Of a stretch of 64,000 nucleotides of DNA, positions 14,752 through 27,900 are shown piece by piece. The stretch lies in assembly GCA_021464245.1 (NCBI GenBank), contig JADCRB010000035.1:1818793-1882792 (forward strand). The letters are read 5' to 3'. The notes beneath the pieces were generated by a model. That model was not told where the DNA came from. It ran no database searches and worked only from the letters and a program-made list of their open reading frames with translations. Both the position numbers and the translations under genes were made by a program. Each line of letters opens with the position of its first letter. Position 1 is the first letter of the stretch. The DNA is from Carallia brachiata (Eukaryota; Streptophyta; Magnoliopsida; Malpighiales; Rhizophoraceae).

Positions 14752-15840
14752 CTAATAAACGCAAATTATGATCAATTGCAACTAATAAACATAAATTATG
14801 ATCAATTGCACACTTATTAGATGAAATTTAATGCTTTTAACTCCCCAATAGGTGTTGAAAATGCTTTTTACATTGAAATTAATGGTTTTTGTAAGTATTA
14901 ATGCTTCATTTAAGTGTAATTTGGGTAAAATAAGCCAATAAAATGAAAGAAAATCACTTATTTGCATGAAATAAAGTGATTTAGACTCTTTATTCATGCC
15001 ACAAATGGTTTTATGCAAGTAATAAACACAAATCATGATCAATTGCACACTTATAGATGTAATTTAATGCATTTAACTCCCAAAAGGTGTTGAAAATGCT
15101 TTTTCCATTGAAATTAAAGGTTTTTATACGCATTAATGCTTTATTTAAGTGTAATTTGGGTAAAATAAGCCAATAAAATGAAAGAAAATCACTTATTTGC
15201 ATGAAATGAAGTGATTTAGACTCTTTATTCATGCCACAAATGGTTTTATGCAACTAATAAACGCAAATTATGATCAATTGCAACTAATCATAATTGATCA
15301 ATTGCACTTATTAGATGAAATTTAATGCTTTAACTCCCCAAAAGGTGTTGAAAATGCTTTTTCATTGAAATTAAAGGTTTTTATATTAATGCTTCATTTA
15401 AGTGTAATTTGGGTAAATAAGCCATTAAAATGAAAGAAAATCACTTATTTGCATGAAATAAGTGATTTAGACTCTTTATTCATGCCACAAATGGTTTTAT
15501 GCAAGTAATAAACACAAATCATGATCAATTGCACACTTATTAGATGAATTTAATGCATTTAACTCCCCAAAAGGTGTTGAAAATGCTTTTTCCATTGAAA
15601 TTAAAGGTTTTTATACGCATTAATGCTTTATTTAAGTGTAATTTGGGTTAAATAAGCCATTAAAATGAAAGAAAATCACTTATTTGCATGAAATGAAGTG
15701 ATTTAGACTCTTTATTCATGCCGCAAATGGTTTTACGCAAGTAATAACACAAATCATATCAATTGCACGCTTATTAGATGTAATTTAATACATTTAACTC
15801 CCCAAAAGTGTTAAAAATGCTTTTTCCATTGAAATTAATG
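14752..15840. repeat. Segmental duplication, copy 1 (3.9-kb offset)
   Basis: Matches about 18640-19753 by shared private variants: CTCCCCAATAGG with TTTTTGTAAGTATTAATGC (14850-14900), TACGCATTAATGCTTTATTT twice, and GCCGCAAATGGTTTTACGC near 15720 (partner near 19625). Offsets run 3,882 to 3,905 bp. The second copy ends at the single N at 19754. Confidence 0.7.
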
Positions 15841-18639
15841 GTTTTTGTAAGCATTAATGCTTAATTGAAGTGAAATTTGGGTTAAATAAGCCATTAAAAT
15901 GAAAGAAAACCACTTATTGCATGAAATGAAGTGATTTAGACTCTTCATTCGTGCCACAAATGGTTTTATGCAAGTAATAAACACAAAATCATGATCAATT
16001 GCAATATTAGATGTAATTTAATACATTTAACTCCCCAAAAGTGTTTTTAAAAATGCTTTTTCCATTGAAATTAAAGGTTTTTATAAGCATTAATGCTTCA
16101 TTTAATTGTAATTTGGGTTAAATAAGCCATTAAAATGAAAAAAATCACTTATTTGCTTGAAATGAAGTGATTTAGACTCTTTATTCATGCCACAAATGGT
16201 TTTATGCAACTAATAAACGCAATCATTATCAATCGCACACTTATTAGATGGAATTTAATGCATTTAACTCCCCAAAGGTGTTGAAAATGCCTTTTCCATT
16301 GAAATAAAGGTTTTTATAAGCATTAAATTTCATTTAAGTGTAATTTGGGTTAAATAAGCCGTTAAAATGAAAGAAAATCACTTATTTGCACGAAATAAAG
16401 TGATTTAAACTCTTTATTAATGCCACAAATGGTTTTATGCAACTAATAAACACAAATCATGATCAATTGCACGCTTATTAGATGTAATTTAATACATTTA
16501 ACTCCCCAAAAGGTGTTAAAAATGCTTTTTCCATTGAAATTAAAGGTTTTTATAAGCATTAATGCTTTATTTAAGTGTAATTTGGGTTAAATAAGCCATT
16601 AAAATGAAAAAAAATCACTTATTTGCTTGAAATGAAGTGATTTAGACTCTTTATTCATGCCACAAATGGTTTTACGCAACTAATAAACACAAATTATGAT
16701 CAATTGCACACTTATTAGATGAAATTTAATGCTTTTAACTCCCCAAAAGGTGTTGAAAATGCTTTTTACATTGAAATTAATGGTTTTTGTAAGCTTTAAT
16801 GCTTCATTTAAGTGTAATTTGGGTAAAACAAGCCAATAAAATGAAAGAAAATCACTTATTTGCATGAAATGAAGTGATTTAGACTCTTTATTCATGCCAC
16901 AAATGGTTTTATGCAACTAATAAACGCAAATTATGATCAATTGCAACTAATAAACATAAATTATGATCAATTGCACACTTATTAGATGAAATTTAATGCT
17001 TTTAACTCCCAAAATGTGTGTGTGTGAAAATGCTTTTTACATTGAAATTAATGGTTTTTGTAAGCATTAATGCTTCATTTAAGTGTAATTTGGGTAAAAT
17101 AAGCCAATAAAATGAAAGAAAATCACTTATTTGCACGAAATGAAGTGATTTAAACTCTTTATTCATGCCACAAATGATTTTATGCAACTAATAGACACAA
17201 ATTATGATCAATTGCATACTTATTAGAGGAAATTTAATGCTTTTAACTCCCCAAAAGGTGTTGACAATGCTTTTTCTATTCAAATTAAAGGTTTTTATAA
17301 GCATTAATGCTTCATTTAAGTGTAATTTGGGTTAAATAAGCCATTAAAATGAAAGAAAATCACTTATTTGCACGAAATTAAGTGATTTAGACTCTTTATT
17401 CATGCCACAAATGGTTTTATGCAACTAATAAACGCAAATAATGATCAATTGCACACTTATTAGATGGAATTTAATGCATTTAACTCCCCAAAAGGTGTTG
17501 AAAATGCTTTTTCCATTGAAATTAAAGGTTTTTATACGCATTAATGCTTCATTTAAGTTTAATTTGGGTTAAATAAGCCATTAAAATGAAAGAAAATCAC
17601 TTATTTGCTTGAAATGAAGTGATTTAGACTCTTTATTCATGCTACAAATGGTTTTATGCAACTAATAAACGCAAATCATTATCAATCGCACACTTATTAG
17701 ATGGAATTTAATGCATTCAACTCCCCAAAAGGTGTTGAAAATGCCTTTTCCATTGAAATTAAAGGTTTTTATAAGCATTAATACTTCATTTAAGTGTAAT
17801 TTGGGTTAAATAAGCCATTAAAATGAAAAAAAATCACTTATTTGCTTGAAATGAAGTGATTTAGACTCTTTATTCATGCCACAAATGGTTTTATGCAACT
17901 AATAAACGCAAATCATTATCAATCGCACACTTATTAGATGGAATTTAATGCATTTAACTCCCCAAAAGGTGTTGAAAATGCCTTTTCCATTGAAATTAAA
18001 GGTTTTTATAAGCATTAATACTTCATTTAAGTGTAATTTGGGTTAAATAAGCCGTGAAAATGAAAGAAAATCACTTATTTGCACGAAATAAAGTGATTTA
18101 AACTCTTTATTAATGCCACAAATGATTTTATGCAACTAATAAACACAAATTATGATCAATTGCACACTTATTAGATGAAATTTAATGCTTTTAAATCCCC
18201 AAAAGGTGTTGAAAATGCTTTTTACATTGAAATTAATGGTTTTTGTTAGCATTAATGCTTCATTTAAGTGTAATTTGGGTAAAATAAGCCAATAAAATGA
18301 AAGAAAATCACTTATTTGCATGAAATGAAGTGATTTAGACTCTTTATTCATGCCACAAATGGTTTTATGCAACTAATAAACGCAAATTATGATCAATTGC
18401 AACTAATAAACATAAATTATGATCAATTGCACACTTATTAGATGAAATTTAATGCTTTTAACTCCCCAATAGTGTTGAAAATGCTTTTTACATTGAAATT
18501 AATGGTTTTTTGTTAGCATAATGCTTCATTTAAGTGTAATTTGGGTAAATAAGCCAATAAAATGAAAGAAAATCACTTATTTGCATGAAATGAAGTGATT
18601 TAGACTCTTATTCATGCCACAATGGTTTTATGCAACTAA

Positions 18640-19753
18640 TAAACGCAAATTATGATCAATGCACTAATAAACATAAATTATGATCAATTGCACACTTATT
18701 AGATGAAATTTAATGCTTTTAACTCCCCAATAGGTGTTGAAAATGCTTTTTACATTGAAATTAATGGTTTTTTTTAAGTATATTAATGCTTCATTTAAGT
18801 GTAATTTGGGTAAAATAAGCCAATAAAATGAAAGAAAATCACTTATTTGCATGAAATAAAGTGATTTAGACTATTTTATTCATGCCACAAATGGTTTTGT
18901 GCAAGTAATAAACACAAATCATGATCAATTGCACACTTATTAGATGTAATTTAATGCATTTAACTCCCCAAAAGGTGTTGAAAATGCTTTTTCCATTGAA
19001 ATTAAGGTTTTTATACGCATTAATGCTTTATTTAAGTGTAATTTGGGTAAAATAAGCCAATAAAATGAAAGAAAATCACTTATTTGCATGAAATGAAGTG
19101 ATTTAGACTCTTTATTCATGCCACAAATGGTTTTATGCAACTAATAAACGCAAATTATGATCAATTGCAACTAATAAACATAAATTATGATCAATTGCAC
19201 ACTTATTAGATGAAATTTAATGCTTTTAACTCCCCAATAGGTGTTGAAAATGCTTTTTACATTGAAATTAATGGTTTTTGTAAGTATTAATGCTTCATTT
19301 AAGTGTAATTTGGGTAAAATAAGCCAATAAAATGAAAGAAAATCACTTATTTGCATGAAATAAAGTGATTTAGACTCTTTATTCATGCCACAAATGGTTT
19401 TATGCAAGTAATAAACACAAATCATGATCAATTGCACACTTATTAGATGTAATTTAATGCATTTAACTCCCCAAAAGGTGTTGAAAATGCTTTTTCCATT
19501 GAAATTAAAGGTTTTTATACGCATTAATGCTTTATTTAAGTGTAATTTGGGTTAAATAAGCCATTAAAATGAAAGAAAATCACTTATTTGCATGAAATGA
19601 AGTGATTTAGACTCTTTATTCATGCCGCAAATGGTTTTACGCAAGTAATAAACACAAATCATAATCAATTGCACGCTTATTAGATGTAATTTAATACATT
19701 TAACTCCCCAAAAGGTGTTAAAAATGCTTTTTCCATTGAAATTAAAGGTTTTT
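18640..19753. repeat. Segmental duplication, copy 2 (3.9-kb offset)
   Basis: Partner of 14752-15840. It includes the monomers with CCAATAGG near 18728 and 19234, the doublet at 19141-19200, and GCCGCAAATGGTTTTACGC near 19625. The variant running into the N (CATAATCAATTGCACGCTTA, from about 19658) is the same one that runs into the N at 6386. Confidence 0.7.
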
Positions 19754-19754
19754 N
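19754..19754. other. Single-N join with repeated flank
   Basis: The left flank ends GAAATTAAAGGTTTTT and the right flank begins GAAATTAATGGTTTTT. The same 16-bp stretch, with one difference, lies on both sides of the N. This looks like two contig ends placed side by side rather than a measured gap. Confidence 0.85.
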
Positions 19755-22700
19755 GAAATTAATGGTTTTTGTAAGCATTAATGCTTCATTTAAGTGTAAT
19801 TTGGGTAAAATAAGCCAATAAAATGAAAGAAAATCACTTATTTGCATGAAATAAAGTGATTTAGACTCTTTATTCATGCCACAAATGGTTTTATGCAACT
19901 AATAAACGCAAATCATTATCAATCGCACACTTATTAGATGGAATTTAATGCATTTAACTCCCCAAAAGGTGTTAAAAATGCTTTTTCCATTGAAATTAAA
20001 GGTTTTTATAAGCATTAATACTTTATTTAAGTGTAATTTGGGTGAAATAAGCCGTTAAAATGAAAGAAAATCACTTATTTGCACGAAATGAAGTGATTTA
20101 AACTCTTTATTCATGCCACAAATGATTTTATGCAACTAATAAACACAAATTATGATCAATTGCACACTTATTAGATGAAATTTAATGTTTTTAACTCCCC
20201 AAAAGGTGTTGAAAATGCTTTTTACATTGAAATTAATGGTTTTTGTAAGCATTAATACTTCATTTAAGTGTAATTTGGGTTAAATAAGCCATTAAAATGA
20301 AAAAAAATACTTATTTGCTTGAAATGAAGTGATTTAGACTTTTTATTCATGCCACAAATGGTTTTATGCAACTAATAAACGCAAATCATTATCAATCGCA
20401 CACTTATTAGATGAAATTTAATACATTTAACTCCCCAAAAGGTGTTGAAAATGCCTTTTCCATTGAAATTAAAGGTTTTTATAAGCATTAATACTTCATT
20501 TAAGTGTAATTTGGGTTAAATAAGCCAATAAAATGAAAGAAAATCACTTATTTGCATGAAATGAAGTGATTTAGACTCTTTATTCATGCCACAAATGGTT
20601 TTATGCAACTAATAAACGCAAATCATGATCAATTGCAACTAATAAAACACAAATTATGATTAATTGCGCACTTATTAGATGAAATTTAATGCTTTTAGCT
20701 CCCCAATAGGTGTTGAAAATGCTTTTTACATTGAAATTAATGGTTTTTGTAAGCATTAATGCTTCATTTAAGTGTAATTTGGGTAAAATAAGCCAATAAA
20801 ATGAAAGAAAATCACTTATTTGCATGAAATAAAGTGATTTAGACTCTTTATTCATGCCACAAATGGTTTTATGCAACTAATAAACGCAAATCATTATCAA
20901 TCGCACACTTATTAGATGGAATTTAATGCATTTAACTCCCCAAAAGGTGTTAAAAATGCTTTTTCCATTGAAATTAAAGGTTTTTATAAGCATTAATACT
21001 TTATTTAATGTGTAATTTGGGTGAAATAAGCCGAAAAATGAAAGAAAATCACTTATTTGCACGAAATGAAGTGATTTAAACTCTTTATTCATGCCACAAA
21101 TGATTTTATGCAACTAATAAACACAAATTATGATCAATTGCACACTTATTAGATGAAATTTAATGTTTTTAACTCCCCAAAAGGTGTTGTTGAAAATGCT
21201 TTTTACATTGAATTAATGATTTTTGTAAGCATTAATGCTTCATTTAAGTGTAATTTGGGTAAATAAGCCAATAAAATGAAAGAAAATCACTTACTTGCAT
21301 GAAATAAAGTGATTTAGACTCTTTGATCATGCCACAAATGGTTTTATGCAAGTAATAAACACAAATCATGATCAATTGCACACTTATTAGATGTAATTTA
21401 ATGCATTTAACTCCCTAAAAGGTGTTGAAAATGCTTTTTCCATTGAAATTAAAGGTTTTTATACGCATTAATGCTTTATTTAAGTGTAATTTGGGTTAAA
21501 TAAGCCATTAAAATGAAAAAAATTCACTTATTTGCTTGAAATGAAGTGATTTAGACTCTTTATTCATGCCACAAATGGTTTTATGCAAGTAATAAACACA
21601 AATCATGATCAATTGCACACTTATTAGACGTAATTTAATACATTTAACTCCCCAAAAGGTGTTAAAATGCTTTTTCCATTGAAATTAAGGTTTTTTATAA
21701 GCATTAATGCTTCATTTAAGTGTAATTTGGGTTAAATAAGCCAATTAAAATGAAAAAAATCACTTATTTGCTTGAAATGAGTGATTTAGACTCTTTATTC
21801 ATGCATAAATGGTTTTATGCAACTAATAAACGCAATCATTATCAATCGCACACTATTAGATGGAATTTAATGCATTTAACTCCCCAAAGGTGTTAAATGC
21901 TTTTTCCATTGAAATATTAAAGGTTTTTATAAGCATTAATACTTTATTTAAGTGTAATTTGGGTGAAATAATAAGCCGTTAATTAAAATGAAAGAAAATC
22001 ACTTATTTGCTTGAAATGAAGTGATTTAGACTCTTTATTCATGCCACAAATGGTTTTATGCAACTATAAATGCAAATCATTATCAATCGCACACTTATTA
22101 GATGGAATTTAATGCATTTAACTCTCCAAAAGGTGTTGAAAATGCCTTTTCCATTGAAATTAAAGGTTTTATAAGCATTAATACTTCATTTAAGTTTAAT
22201 TGGGTTAAATAAGCCGTTAAAATGAAAGAAAATCACTTATTTGCACGAAATAAGTGATTTAAACTCTTTATTAATGCCACAAAACTTTATGCAACTAATA
22301 AACACAAATTATGATCAATTGCACACTTATTAGATGAAATTTAATGCTTTTAATCCCCAAAAGGTGTTGAAAATGCTTTTTACATTGAAATTAATGGTTT
22401 TTGTAGCATTAATGCTTCATTTAAGTGTAATTTGGGTAAATAAGCCAATAAAATGAAAGAAAATCACTTATTTGCATGAAATGAAGTGATTTAGACTCTT
22501 TATTCATGCCACAAATGGTTTTATGCAACTAATAAACGCAAATTATGATCAATTGCAACTAATAAACACAATTATGATCAATTGGCACTTATTAGATGAA
22601 ATTTAATGCTTTTACTCCCCAAAGGTGTTGAAAATGCTTTTTACATTGAAATTAATGGTTTTTGTAAGCATTAATGCTTCATTTAAGTGTAATTTGGGTA

Positions 22701-25700
22701 AATAAGCCAATAAAATGAAAGAAAATCACTTATTTGCATGAAATGAAGTGATTTAGACTCTTTATTCATGCCACAAATGGTTTTATGCAACTAATAAACG
22801 CAAATCATTATCAATCGCACACTTATTAGATGGAATTTAATGCATTTAACTCCCCAAAAGGTGTTGAAAATGCTTTTTCCATTGAAATTAAAGGTTTTTA
22901 TAAGCATTAATACTTATTTAAGTGTAATTTGGGTAAATAAGCCGTTAAAATGAAAGAAAATCACTTATTTGCACGAAATGAAGTGATTTAACTCTTTATT
23001 CATGCCACAAATGTTTTATGCAACTAATAACACAAATTATGATCAATTGCACACTTATTAGAAATTTAATGTTTTAACTCCCCAAAAGGTGTTGAAAATG
23101 CTTTTTCATTGAAATTAATGGTTTTTGTAAGCATTAATGCTTCATTTAAGTGTAATTTGGGTTAAATAAGCCATAAAATGAAAGAAAATCACTTATTTGC
23201 ATGAAATAAGTGATTTAGACTCTTTATTCATGCCACAAATGGTTTTATGCAACTAATAAACGCAAATCATTATCAATCGCACACTTATTAGATGAATTTA
23301 ATGCATTTAACTCCCAAAAGGTGTTGAAAATGCTTTTCCATTGAAATTAAAGGTTTTTATAAGCATTAATACTTCATTTAAGTGTAATTTGGGTTAAATA
23401 AGCCATTAAAATGAAAGAAAATCACTTATTTGCACGAAATAAAGTGATTTAAACTCTTTATTAATGCCACAAATGATTTTATGCAACTAATAAACACAAA
23501 TTATGATCAATTGCACACTTATTAGATGAAATTTAATATTTTTAACTCCCCAAAAGGTGTTGAAAATGCTTTTTACATTGAAATTAATGGTTTTTGTAAG
23601 CATTAATGCTTCATTTAAGTGTAATTTGGGTAAAATAAGCCAATAAAATGAAAGAAAATCACTTATTTGCATTAAATGAAGTGATTTAGACTCTTTATTC
23701 ATGCCACAAATGGTTTTATGCAACTAATAAACGCAAATCATGATCAATTGCAACTAATAAACACAAATTATGATCAATTGCACACATATTAGATGGAATT
23801 TAATGCTTTTAACTCCCCAAAAGTTGTTGAAAATGCTTTTTGCATTGAAATTAATGGTTTTTGTAAGCATTAATGCTTCATTTAAGTGTAATTTGGGTTA
23901 AATAAGCCAATAAAATGAAAGAAAATCACTTATTTGCATGAAATGAAGTGATTTAGACTCTTTATTCATGCCACAAATGGTTTTATGCAACTAATAAACG
24001 CAAATCATGATCAATTGCAACTAATAAACACAAATTATGATCAATTGCGCACTTATTAGATGAAATTTAATGCTTTTAGCTCCCCAAGGTGTTGAAAATG
24101 CTTTTTACATTGAAATTAATGGTTTTTGTAAGCATTAATGCTTCATTTAAGTGTAATTTGGGTAAAATAAGCCAATAAAATGAAAGAAAATCACTTATTT
24201 GCATGAAATAAAGTGATTTAGACTCTTTATTCATGCCACAAATGGTTTTATGCAACTAATAAACGCAAATCATTATCAATCGCACACTTATTAGATGGAA
24301 TTTAATGCATTTAACTCCCCAAAAGGTGTTGAAAATGCTTTTTCCATTGAAATTAAAGGTTTTTATAAGCATTAATACTTTATTTAAGTGTAATTTGGGT
24401 TAAATAAGCCGTTAAAATGAAAAAAATCACTTATTTGCACGAAATGAAGTGATTTAAACTCTTTATTCATGCCACAAATGATTTTATGCAACTAATAAAC
24501 ACAAATTATGATCAATTGCACACTTATTAGATGAAATTTAATGTTTTTAACTCCCCAAAAGGTGTTGAAAATGCTTTTTACATTGAAATTAATGGTTTTT
24601 GTAAGCATTAATGCTTCATTTAAGTGTAATTTGGGTTAAATAAGCCATTAAAATGAAAAAAAATCACTTATTTGCTTGAAATGAAGTGATTTAGACTCTT
24701 TATTCATGCCACAAATGGTTTTATGCAACTAATAAACGCAAATCATTATCAATCGCACACTTATTAGATGAAATTTAATACATTTAACTCCCCAAAAGGT
24801 GTTGAAAATGCCTTTTCCATTGAAATTAAAGGTTTTTATAAGCATTAATACTTCATTTAAGTGTAATTTGGGTAAATAAGCCGTTAAAATGAAAAAATCA
24901 CTTATTTGCACGAAATGAAGTGATTTAAACTCTTTATTCATGCCACAAATGATTTTATGCAACTAATAAACACAAATTATGATCAATTGCACACTTATTA
25001 GATGAAATTTAATGTTTTTAACTCCCCAAAAGGTGTTGAAAATGCTTTTTACATTGAAATTAATGGTTTTTGTAAGCATTAATGCTTCATTTAAGTGTAA
25101 TTTGGGTAAAATAAGCCAATAAAATGAAAGAAAATCACTTATTTGCATGAAATAAAGTGATTTAGACTCTTTATTCATGCCACAAATGGTTTTATGCAAC
25201 TAATAAACGCAAATCATTATCAATCGCACACTTATTAGATGGAATTTAATGCATTTAACTCCCCAAAAGGTGTTAAAAATGCTTTTTCCATTGAAATTAA
25301 AGGTTTTTATAAGCATTAATACTTCATTTAAGTGTAATTTGGGTGAAATAAGCCGTTAAAAAAAGAAAAATCACTTATTTGCACGAAATGAAGTGATTTA
25401 AACTCTTTATTCATGCCACAAATGATTTTATGCAACTAATAAACAAATTATGATCAATTGCACACTTATTAGATGAAATTTAATGTTTTAACTCCCCAAA
25501 AGGTGTTGAAAATGCTTTTTACATTGAAATTAATGGTTTTTGTAAGCATTAATGCTTCATTTAAGTGTAATTTGGGTAAAATAAGCCAATAAAATGAAAG
25601 AAATCACTTATTTGCATGAAATGTGATTTAGACTCTTTATTCATGCCACAAATGGTTTTATAGCAACTAATAAACGCAAATCATTATCAATCGCACACTT

Positions 25701-25799
25701 ATTAGATGGAATTTAATGCATTTAACTCCCCAAAAGGTGTTAAAATGCTTTTTCCATTGAAATTAAAGGTTTTTATAAGCATTACTTTATTTAAGTGTA

Positions 25800-27900
25800 A
25801 TTTGGGTTAAATAAGCCGTTAAAATGAAAGAAAATCACTTATTTGCACGAAATGAAGTGATTTAAACTCTTTATTCATGCCACAAATGATTTTATGCAAC
25901 TAATAAACACAAATTATGATCAATTGCACACTTATTATGAATTTAATGTTTTTAACTCCCCAAAAGGTGTTGAAAATGCTTTTTTACATTGAAATTAATG
26001 GTTTTTGTAAGCATTAATACTTCATTTAAGTGTAATTTGGGTTAAATAAGCCATTAAAATGAAAAAAAATACTTATTTGCTTGAAATGAAGTGATTTAGA
26101 CTCTTTATTCATGCCACAAATGGTTTTATGCAACTAATAAACGCAAATCATTATCAATCGCACACTTATTAGATGAAATTTAATACATTTAACTCCCCAA
26201 AAGGTGTTGAAAATGCCTTTTCCATTGAAATTAAAGGTTTTTATAAGCATTAATACTTCATTTAAGTGTAATTTGGGTGAAATAAGCCGTTAAAATGAAA
26301 GAAAATCACTTATTTGCACGAAATGAAGTGATTTAAACTCTTTATTCATGCCACAAATGATTTTATGCAACTAATAAACACAAATTATGATCAATTGCAC
26401 ACTTATTAGATGAAATTTAATGTTTTTAACTCCCCAAAAGGTGTTGAAAATGCTTTTTACATTGAAATTAATGGTTTTTGTAAGCATTAATACTTCATTT
26501 AAGTGTAATTTGGGTAAAATAAGCCAATAAAATGAAAGAAAATCACTTATTTGCATGAAATAAAGTGATTTAGACTCTTTATTCATGCCACAAATGGTTT
26601 TATGCAACTAATAAACGCAAATCATTATCAATCGCACACTTATTAGATGGAATTTAATGCATTTAACTCCCCAAAAGGTGTTAAAAATGCTTTTTCCATT
26701 GAAATTAAAGGTTTTTATAAGCATTACTTCATTTAAGTGTAATTTGGGTGAAATAAGCCGTTAAAATGAAAGAAAATCACTTATTTGCACGAAATGAAGT
26801 GATTTAACTCTTTATTCATGCCACAAATGATTTTATGCAACTAATAAACACAAATTATGATCAATTGCACACTTATTAGATGAATTTAATGTTTTTAACT
26901 CCCCAAAAGGTGTTGAAAATGCTTTTTACATTGAAATTAATGGTTTTTGTAAGCATTAATGCTTCATTTAAGTGTAATTGGGTAAAATAAGCCAATAAAA
27001 TGAAAGAAAATCACTTATTTGCATGAAATAAAGTGATTTAGACTCTTTATTCATGCCACAAATGGTTTATGCAACTAATAAACGCAAATCATTATCAATC
27101 GCACACTTATTAGATGGAATTTAATGCATTTAACTCCCCAAAAGGTGTTAAAAATGCTTTTTCCATTGAAATTAAAGGTTTTTATAAGCATTAAACTTTA
27201 TTTAAGTGTAATTTGGGTGAAATAAGCCGTTAAAATGAAAGAAAATCACTTATTTGCACGAAATGAAGTGATTTAAAACTCTTTATTCATGCCACAAATG
27301 ATTTTATGCAACTAATAAACACAAATTAGATCAATTGCACACTTATTAGATGAAATTTAATGTTTTTAACTCCCCAAAAGGTGTTGAAAATGCTTTTTAC
27401 ATTGAAATTAATGGTTTTTGTAAGCATTAATGCTTCATTTAAGTGTAATTTGGGTAAAATAAGCCAAAAATGAAAGAAAATCACTTATTTGCATGAAATA
27501 AAGTGATTTAGACTCTTTATTCATGCCACAAATGGTTTTATGCAACTAATAAACGCAAATCATTATCAATCGCACACTTATTAGATGGAATTTAATGCAT
27601 TTAACTCCCAAAAGGTGTTAAAATGCTTTTTCCATTGAAATTAAAGTTTTTATAAGCATTAATACTTTATTTAAGTGGTAATTTGGGTGAAATAAGCCGT
27701 TAAAATGAAGAAAATCACTTATTTGCACGAAATGAAGTGATTTAAAACTCTTTATTCATGCCCACAAATGGTTTTATGCAACTAATAAACACAAATTATG
27801 ATCAATTGCACACTTATTAGATGAATTTAATGTTTAACTCCCCAAAAGGTGTTGAAAATGCTTTTTCATTGAAATTAATGGTTTTTGTAAGCATTAATTT
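25800..27900. repeat. Dimeric higher-order repeat, about 471 bp
   Basis: Two monomer types alternate. One has GGGTGAAATAAGCCG and ATTATCAATCGCAC; the other has AACACAAATTATGATC and GTTTTTAACTCC. The marker GGGTGAAATAAGCC recurs near 26274, 26745, 27215 and 27684, spacings of 471, 470 and 469 bp, which is two monomers. Related but less regular copies occur from about 19900 to 25400. Confidence 0.75.
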
